The notes beneath the pieces were generated by a model. That model had not been told where the DNA came from. It worked only from the letters and a program-made list of their open reading frames with translations, and ran no database searches. Position numbers and translations under genes: made by a program. Shown here piece after piece: positions 5,835 through 10,104 of a stretch of DNA of 10,104 nt (position 1 is its first letter; each line of letters opens with the position of its first letter). Source of the stretch: Goniomonas avonlea (Eukaryota > Cryptophyceae > Goniomonadida > Goniomonadaceae); assembly GCA_003573635.1 (NCBI GenBank), contig QUTJ01031158.1, forward strand, positions 1 to 10,104. The letters are read 5' to 3'.

Positions 5835-8018
5835 TGCGTGTTGAGTGTGTGTGCGTGTGCGTGTGCGTGCGCGTGCGTTGAGAGAGAGAGTGCGCGCGTG
5901 CGTGTGTGCGTGTGCGTTGCTGTTGCTAGAGAGCGCGTGGTGCTCCCTTGCCACACTCCCACTCTCTGGTCGAGCTCTTGCATGGCCTCGAGCTTCTTGT
6001 CACACGGTGCTTCCCCTCTCTCTCAAGAGAGTGCGCGCATGCGTGGGTGGGTGATGCTGCAGGAACAGTAGTGGGAGGAGCAGTTGGGTTCGTGAGCCCT
6101 GCCCATCCGAGTCTGGTGCGCGCGGTGTGCCTCAGGAGACTGCGAGTTGCGTGTGTGTCCAAACATAACGCACGGGATATTGAAGCGGTTGGGCGGCCAG
6201 GCCCCGACGTATTTTGGCTTGTTTGAGGCAGCCTTCTTCTTCACGCGGCCAGCCATAGGGTCACCCCACCGGTCCACCTCGCGCAGCCTCGCGTTCATAG
6301 CCTCGTCGTCCGCGGTGCGGCCCACGTAGTTGGGATTTTTGCTCACCTCCTGCAGAGGCATGTCAGAACAAACAAAACAAAAACCAGGTGGCCGACGCTT
6401 CGCGTTCGAATCATAATGTCAGCTCGAGAGCGAGGAAAAAGGTACCCACCTCGAGGGTAAAAGGTACCCTCGAGTTCTCGTCACATCGTCAGCTCTAGCA
6501 CGGTAAAAGGTACACACCTCGAGTTCTCACAATATCGTCAGCTCTAGCACGGTAAACGGTACACACCTCGAGTTCCATGGTAAAAGGTACCAACCTCGAG
6601 TTCTCGTCAGGTCATCACCTCTAGCACGGTTCAAGTCATTGCAAAAGGTACCCTCGAGTTCTCACAATATCGTCAGCTCTAGCATGGTAAAAGGTACCCA
6701 CCTCGAGTTCTCGTGGTAAATAGCACCCACCTCGAGTTCTCATCATCATATCGTCAGCTCTAGCATGGTTAAAAGGCATGGTAAAGGTCCCACCTCGAGT
6801 TCCCGTCATATTGTCAGCTCTAGCATGGTCAAAGGCATGGTAAAAGGTACCCACCTCGAGTTCTCGCTGGGCGGCTTCTTTCTCTTCAAGCTGCACAACG
6901 CCACGTCCCCACACCATCTGCGCCTCCTCACCCGCGACTCCCTTCTCCTTGTTGAGCATCTCTGTCAAAAATTCCAACTTGCGACCTGTACCCTCGATGT
7001 TACTGATGATGTCTCCAGTCCATCACTAGTTTCACTCACCGTGCTTGTCACGAACCACCGTGGCAGCGTTCTGTCCTAGCTGCTCTTCAGTTGCAGCTTT
7101 GAAACGTTCGTTTTCAGCTGCCTTCCGCTTCCTGCAATACAGTTAGACACAAGCAGAGATCGTACGGTACGCACCCAAGGTCCTCCTTGAGGTCGATGCC
7201 ACGGACCAGACCAGAGGAGCCACCGTGTGACATCTTCGGCCGTTTGCCCTGATCCCTTCGGGGAGGCGACAGGTCAGCGTCATCAGAGGCCTTGGGTGCC
7301 CCCCGACGCCGAGGTGGGGAAAGATCCTGGTCTTGAGCACCACGTCGGGGTGGTGACTGGTCTGAATCAGGTGTATCGTGGCGCCTCCGACGCGGGGGAG
7401 ACTGGTCCTCATCGGCATCTGCTCGTCGTCGGGGTGGAGACTGATCTGAATCAGGTGTATCATGACGCCGCCGCCGTGGTGGTGATTGATCGTCACCATC
7501 ATCTGCAGGGCGCCGTCTGGGAGGCGACTGGTCCGAATCAGGGGTGTCATGTCGTCTGCGAGGCGGAGACTGATCATCATCCGAACCACCGCGTCGTCGG
7601 GGTGGCGACTGGTCTGAATCTGGAGTGTCATGTCGCCTTCGAGGCGGTGATTGGTCATCATCATCGTTCTTATCGCCAACCACGGTCCATGCACTGGCGT
7701 TTTCGTGTGCCCTGATCGCCTGTTTTTCTTTCAGCAACCGATCCTCTTCTTCCGGATCAAACACAACTGGAGCCTCCTCTGTGTGCAAGATTAGAATGAA
7801 GGGTGCCATCACACATCATTCTACTGACCATCTTCATCGGTAATCACGTCCTTGGCCGGCTCGACGTAAGCAGGAGCATCACCGTCGACGATGGTGAAGC
7901 CCTTTCTCTGAATAACATTCTTGACAACCTTCTTCTTCCGCTTTTTTTTCACAACCGGTGCAGCACTTCCACCCCCTGCACCATACTTTTCTGCAAGATA
8001 CTTCGCCATGTCCCCCAT
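5490..8018 (-). CDS. BUD13: BUD13 homologue, RES (retention and splicing) complex subunit
   Basis: BUD13 joins Snu17/RBMX2 and Pml1/SNIP1 in the nuclear RES complex, which binds the activated spliceosome and aids splicing and pre-mRNA retention. Six exons: 8018-7829, 7778-7175, 7131-7040, 6985-6855, 6349-6174 and 5613-5490 (TAG), giving 438 aa. Introns are 50, 43, 54, 505 and 560 nt. The N-terminus has the family pattern: AKYLAEKYG, a KKKRKKK basic run, then GFTIVDGD. Residues about 85-245 hold ten SPPRR motifs separated by HDTPDSD spacers, as in metazoan BUD13. The C-terminal domain has VVRDKHGRK across the exon 3/4 join, RWGDPM, PNRFNI joined to PGHRWDGV, GFEAKWF, and the end WSTEDM, matching the human end WSVEDM. 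A second ATG at codon 4 is an alternative start. The two large introns are repeat arrays, one made of copies of its own donor junction. Confidence 0.95.
5614..6173 (-). repeat. BUD13 intron 5: 560-nt intron carrying (CT)n and (GT/GC)n microsatellites
   Basis: The donor is GTGCGT at 6173 and the acceptor CTCCTCCAG ends at 5614. On the plus strand the intron holds two long (GA)n tracts (about 5693-5752 and 5789-5832) and an alternating GT/GC stretch (about 5833-5930). The flanking word GCGCGTGCGTTG recurs before each tract. On the transcribed strand the GA tracts are CU-rich and lie upstream of the acceptor, where they may act as long polypyrimidine tracts. Open frames spanning this region are low-complexity artefacts. 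Confidence 0.85.
6350..6854 (-). repeat. BUD13 intron 4: minisatellite built from the exon 4/donor junction
   Basis: The intron runs from donor GTGGGT (6854) to CTGCAG (6350). About 6440-6854 is a degenerate tandem array with units of roughly 28-60 bp. On the transcribed strand a unit reads CGAGAACTCGAGGTGGGTAC, then CTTTTACCATGCTAGAGCTG and a variable tail. The first half equals the last bases of exon 4 plus its 5' splice site. CTCGAG followed by GT occurs eight times including the real junction; four of these are exactly CTCGAG|GTGGGT (exon ends at 6855, 6731, 6702 and 6450). The array looks like an expansion that began across the exon boundary. Confidence 0.88.
7252..7665 (-). repeat. coding minisatellite for SPPRR/HDTPDSD repeats in BUD13 exon 2
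   Basis: The array encodes ten D-Q/L-SPPRR motifs and four HDTPDSD spacers. The repeat is conserved at the DNA level (AATCAGG-GTGTC words on the plus strand) and produces long antisense open frames that are not genes. The SP/RR units resemble phosphorylatable, RS-like segments of splicing proteins. Regular alternation of short and long units suggests growth by unequal exchange. Confidence 0.85.
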
Positions 8019-8101
8019 CGCTGGACGCGGTTCGAACACGCACTCGCTGCGCTTGCAAGCGCCAAGCCGCAGCAGAGCGCAAACCCGAGTTCCTGAGGTG
8101 T
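8019..8101. promoter_or_regulatory. very short divergent promoter, BUD13/pirin
   Basis: Only 83 bp separate the BUD13 ATG from the upstream pirin ATG at 8102. If pirin instead starts at 8236, the gap is 217 bp. It is GC-rich with repeated GCGCTTGC/AAGCGCC words and no evident TATA box. With the 8102 start, both 5' UTRs must be tiny or overlap. Confidence 0.5.
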
Positions 8102-9706
8102 ATGAGCAGCGTAAAGCTGCAGCAACTCGTACAAGTCTTACTACAAGACCTCGAGATCGCGGATGCGGATCAAGTCGAGACAGAGCAGCTCCGCACCAAG
8201 AGAAATTGGTGAGCAAGTGGCTGGTGGTGCAGGCCATGAACATTCTATTTGCCTGCTTGATTGCTACCTCGATTCTGGTCGGAGTTGCAGGGAACTCCCA
8301 AGCATTCCCCAGCAATGCTGATCCTGAGGCCCCCGTGATTGCGGTCAAAGAACTTGGCTTCCCTTGGGCGACGATCGATCCATTTTTGTTTTGGTGAGTG
8401 GCCAATGACCTGGGCGTTGTTGGTATTTTGCCATTGCGGCCACTCACGCCCCCCCTCCCCCCTCAAAGTGTCTACCACGATGACACGTATCCACGCGGGA
8501 ACGAGGGCATGGGCCCCGACGCCTCTCTAGAAGGCCGAAATATTGGGTCAGACTTCGCTGGAAAGGATGGCTGGCGCATGTATCATGGTGAAACTGTGCC
8601 CGGCTTTCCTCAGCACCCGCACAGTGGGTTTGAAACTGTGCGTCGTTTCCCCATTTGTGTCAAACAGTTTTGACGGCGTGGCGCAGGTCACCATTGTGCG
8701 CCACGGACGAATTGACCACGCCGACTCCACTGGTGCCTCAGCTCGCTTTGGTGGTGGAGATGTACAGGTTGCTTTGGAAAACTCTGTTGCTGTTGTGACA
8801 ATCGTCGCAGTGGATGACAGCGGGAGGGGGTGTCTCGCACTCCGAGATGTTCCCGCTCCTGAACCGGACTGGCAGCAATCGTCTCGAGCTTTTTCAGGCG
8901 CGTTGACAACGTGTCCTTTTGAGCGTTGTTTACACCCCTGTCCCACAGATCTGGCTTAATCTCCCAAAGAGCGACAAGGGTGCCGCACCACACTTTGCCA
9001 TGCTGTGGAACGAGTCGATCCCGCGGCTCGAGGCAAGAGATGCTGAAGGCAGGGGCACAACAGTGGCAGTGGTTGCAGGGAAGCTAGAAGGAGTGTCACT
9101 GCCTCCGCCACCACCTCCCAGATCATGGGCTGCGCGGGAGGCGACCGACGTGGCAATGTTTCTCGTGAGTGTTTCCACCCAGCACACATGTGTGTGCGCG
9201 CGCACATACCCACACCACACACACAGATTCAGATGGAACCCAAAGCTGAGTGGACTCTTCCATCAACAGTGGCATCCACGGGCAGGATGATCTACTTTTT
9301 CAAGGTACAGTGTGTGGAAGAGTGTCCATAGCGATATGTTCACCGTTGTAACTGAGCCACTCGACCTAGGACTCGATGGTGTTGCAACACAGAGACACAC
9401 CAAGTAAAGATCAACACAGGGGAGTGCGGTGCAGGTCGCAGGGCACCAGTTGCTGCAGCACAGAGCTGTGCACGTGCGTGGAGACAGAGCAATACACCTG
9501 CTGAACTCGGACAAGGACGAGGCGGAGTTCCTGGTGCTCCAGGGGCAACCCATTGCCGAGCCAGTCGTCCAGGTTGGTGCTTTTGACCTAGGGGTGGTGG
9601 TGTTTTTGACCAAGGGGTGGTGGTGTTGGCGACTAAGGCGTTGTGAAGTCGTGCTCGTGTCACCCAGAGGTTTGTGCACGATATCTCGGACACTGATGAA
9701 TCTTAG
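8102..9706 (+). CDS. pirin-family cupin protein
   Basis: Pirins are bicupin metalloproteins; members act as iron-dependent transcription cofactors or quercetin dioxygenases. Proposed exons: 8102-8208, 8313-8393, 8469-8637, 8687-8767, 8811-8897, 8949-9164, 9227-9304, 9420-9572 and 9668-9706 (TAG), giving 336 aa. Motifs in order: [11 protein letters not shown] joined to [102 protein letters not shown] and [10 protein letters not shown]. The metal ligands expected from human pirin are present: His112, His114, His156 and Glu158. The core from 8313 to 9572 is secure. The last exon (12 codons, ending DTDES) is tentative because the usual FVMNT-like C-terminus was not found. The first exon competes with a start at 8236 that encodes a signal peptide. 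Intron 5 has a GC donor. Confidence 0.93.
8236..8393 (+). other. alternative pirin first exon encoding a possible signal peptide
   Basis: An ATG at 8236 is in frame with the pirin core without any splice. It encodes [19 protein letters not shown] then NSQAFP: a hydrophobic core of about 17 residues followed by small residues suited to signal peptidase cleavage. In the 9-exon model this lies inside the 104-nt intron 1 (8209-8312). A product from here would be 326 aa and might enter the secretory pathway, which is unusual for a pirin. Confidence 0.45.
8898..8948 (+). other. GC-AG intron in the pirin gene
   Basis: The exon ends LELFQ and the next starts IWLNLP, a contiguous pirin motif. The 51-nt intron between begins GCGCGT and ends CCCACAG. 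The donor differs from the local favourite GTGCGT by one T-to-C change, the usual form of a minor GC-AG intron. No GT nearby keeps the frame. Confidence 0.8.
9581..9626. repeat. 23-bp tandem duplication
   Basis: TTTTGACC-T/A-AGGGGTGGTGGTGT occurs twice in a row (9581-9603 and 9604-9626) with one mismatch. It lies inside the proposed last pirin intron (9573-9667) and may have lengthened it. Confidence 0.85.
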
Positions 9707-9990
9707 TGTTAGCTGTTGCAATGTTCAACAGGACTGTTGACACCAGCCTTGGGTGCGGGCGTGCGAAAATCCTTGTATGAAAAACGTCGGCCCAACTGTT
9801 TCCCAGGGTGACGATTATGTCGAATGAGCTCATTGTCTTGCGGTGGTGTGCGCGTTGATGGCAACACCACAACTCACACATCACACATCACGGATCACGC
9901 ATCACACATCACGCATCAGCGCGTACAAAGACGCGTTGATCCCAACACAGTCATTGCCCGAACATGGAGAGACTGAGCGTCGTCACGCAT
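9707..9990. other. gene-free region with CATCACA microsatellite
   Basis: Downstream of pirin. No AATAAA was noticed on the plus strand. About 9875-9920 is an imperfect array of CACACATCA/CGCATCA words. A minus-strand frame (9884-9660) is open but short and unrecognised, and it overlaps the proposed pirin end. I see no supportable gene. Confidence 0.5.
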
Positions 9991-10104
9991 GCACACGCCA
10001 CGCACACTGGCACGTCGCGGCACGCACACTCGCACACTGGCACGTCGCGCCACGCACACTCGCACACTGGCACGTCGCGGCACGCACACTCGCACACTGG
10101 CACG
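9991..10104. repeat. 30-bp minisatellite running off the window end
   Basis: The unit CACGCACACTCGCACACTGG followed by CACGTCGCGG is present at 10021-10050, 10051-10080 and 10081-10104 (cut by the window edge). A diverged copy lies at about 9991-10020. Copies differ by one base (last G/C). Its true length cannot be seen. Confidence 0.9.

Noticed and set aside
5003-5983. 326-aa minus-strand open frame rich in Leu-Ser and His-Thr
   Set aside because: It is the translation of (CT)n and (GT)n microsatellites inside BUD13 intron 5, joined to the BUD13 3' region. It has no gene-like composition.
6636-6977. The BUD13 intron 4 repeats as normal coding sequence
   Set aside because: The frame stops at 6638-6636. 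The BUD13 family reads directly from exon 4 to the exon at 6349, and a good donor and acceptor exist. In-frame use of one repeat donor is kept as a possibility in the findings.
7227-7715. 162-aa plus-strand frame antisense to BUD13
   Set aside because: It is a shadow of the repetitive SPPRR coding array on the other strand.
9991-10104. CRISPR-like array
   Set aside because: The units are contiguous with no spacers, and the genome is eukaryotic, so this is a plain minisatellite.

Overview
The window is nuclear DNA of a compact-genome flagellate eukaryote; the species was not identified. Every intact gene is split by short spliceosomal introns, mostly 37-62 nt. Their donors follow the pattern G-T/C-N-N-G-T (GTGCGT and GTGAGT are frequent) and acceptors end in CAG, rarely AAG. 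TAA, TAG and TGA all occur as ordinary stops, so the code is standard. One in-frame TGA is read as selenocysteine. A cilium-specific gene (CFAP300) implies an axoneme, and a SECIS-dependent protein implies a working eukaryotic Sec pathway.

Layout: 1-800 is low-complexity, repeat-rich DNA with no gene I can support. 809-1788 (minus, 5 exons) is CFAP300, a dynein-arm assembly factor, and it diverges from a calmodulin-like EF-hand gene at 1971-2738 (plus, 5 or 6 exons). The EF-hand gene runs tail-to-tail into 2883-3891 (minus, 3 exons), a fusion of a CtpA-type PDZ domain with a selenocysteine glutathione peroxidase. A SECIS-like hairpin lies in its 3' region (2791-2862). After an AT-rich TTAGAT repeat there is an intronless, frameshifted class I methyltransferase relic at 4276-5039 (plus). 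5490-8018 (minus, 6 exons) is BUD13, the RES-complex splicing factor. Two of its introns are about ten times longer than the others: one is a minisatellite built from copies of its own 5' splice junction, the other is a CT/GT microsatellite. BUD13 diverges, across as little as 83 bp, from a pirin-family gene at 8102-9706 (plus, 9 exons; the first and last exons are less certain). The window ends in simple repeats and a 30-bp tandem repeat that runs off the edge.

The genes form three head-to-head pairs (CFAP300/EF-hand, PDZ-GPx/methyltransferase relic, BUD13/pirin) with short shared upstream regions. They do not form a single pathway. The most notable points are the PDZ-GPx selenoprotein, its SECIS lying under a convergent neighbour's 3' end, the self-derived decoy donor sites in BUD13, and a pirin gene whose first intron may hide a signal peptide. 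Gene models were built by hand from reading frame, splice signals and remembered family motifs; no alignment or database search was run.
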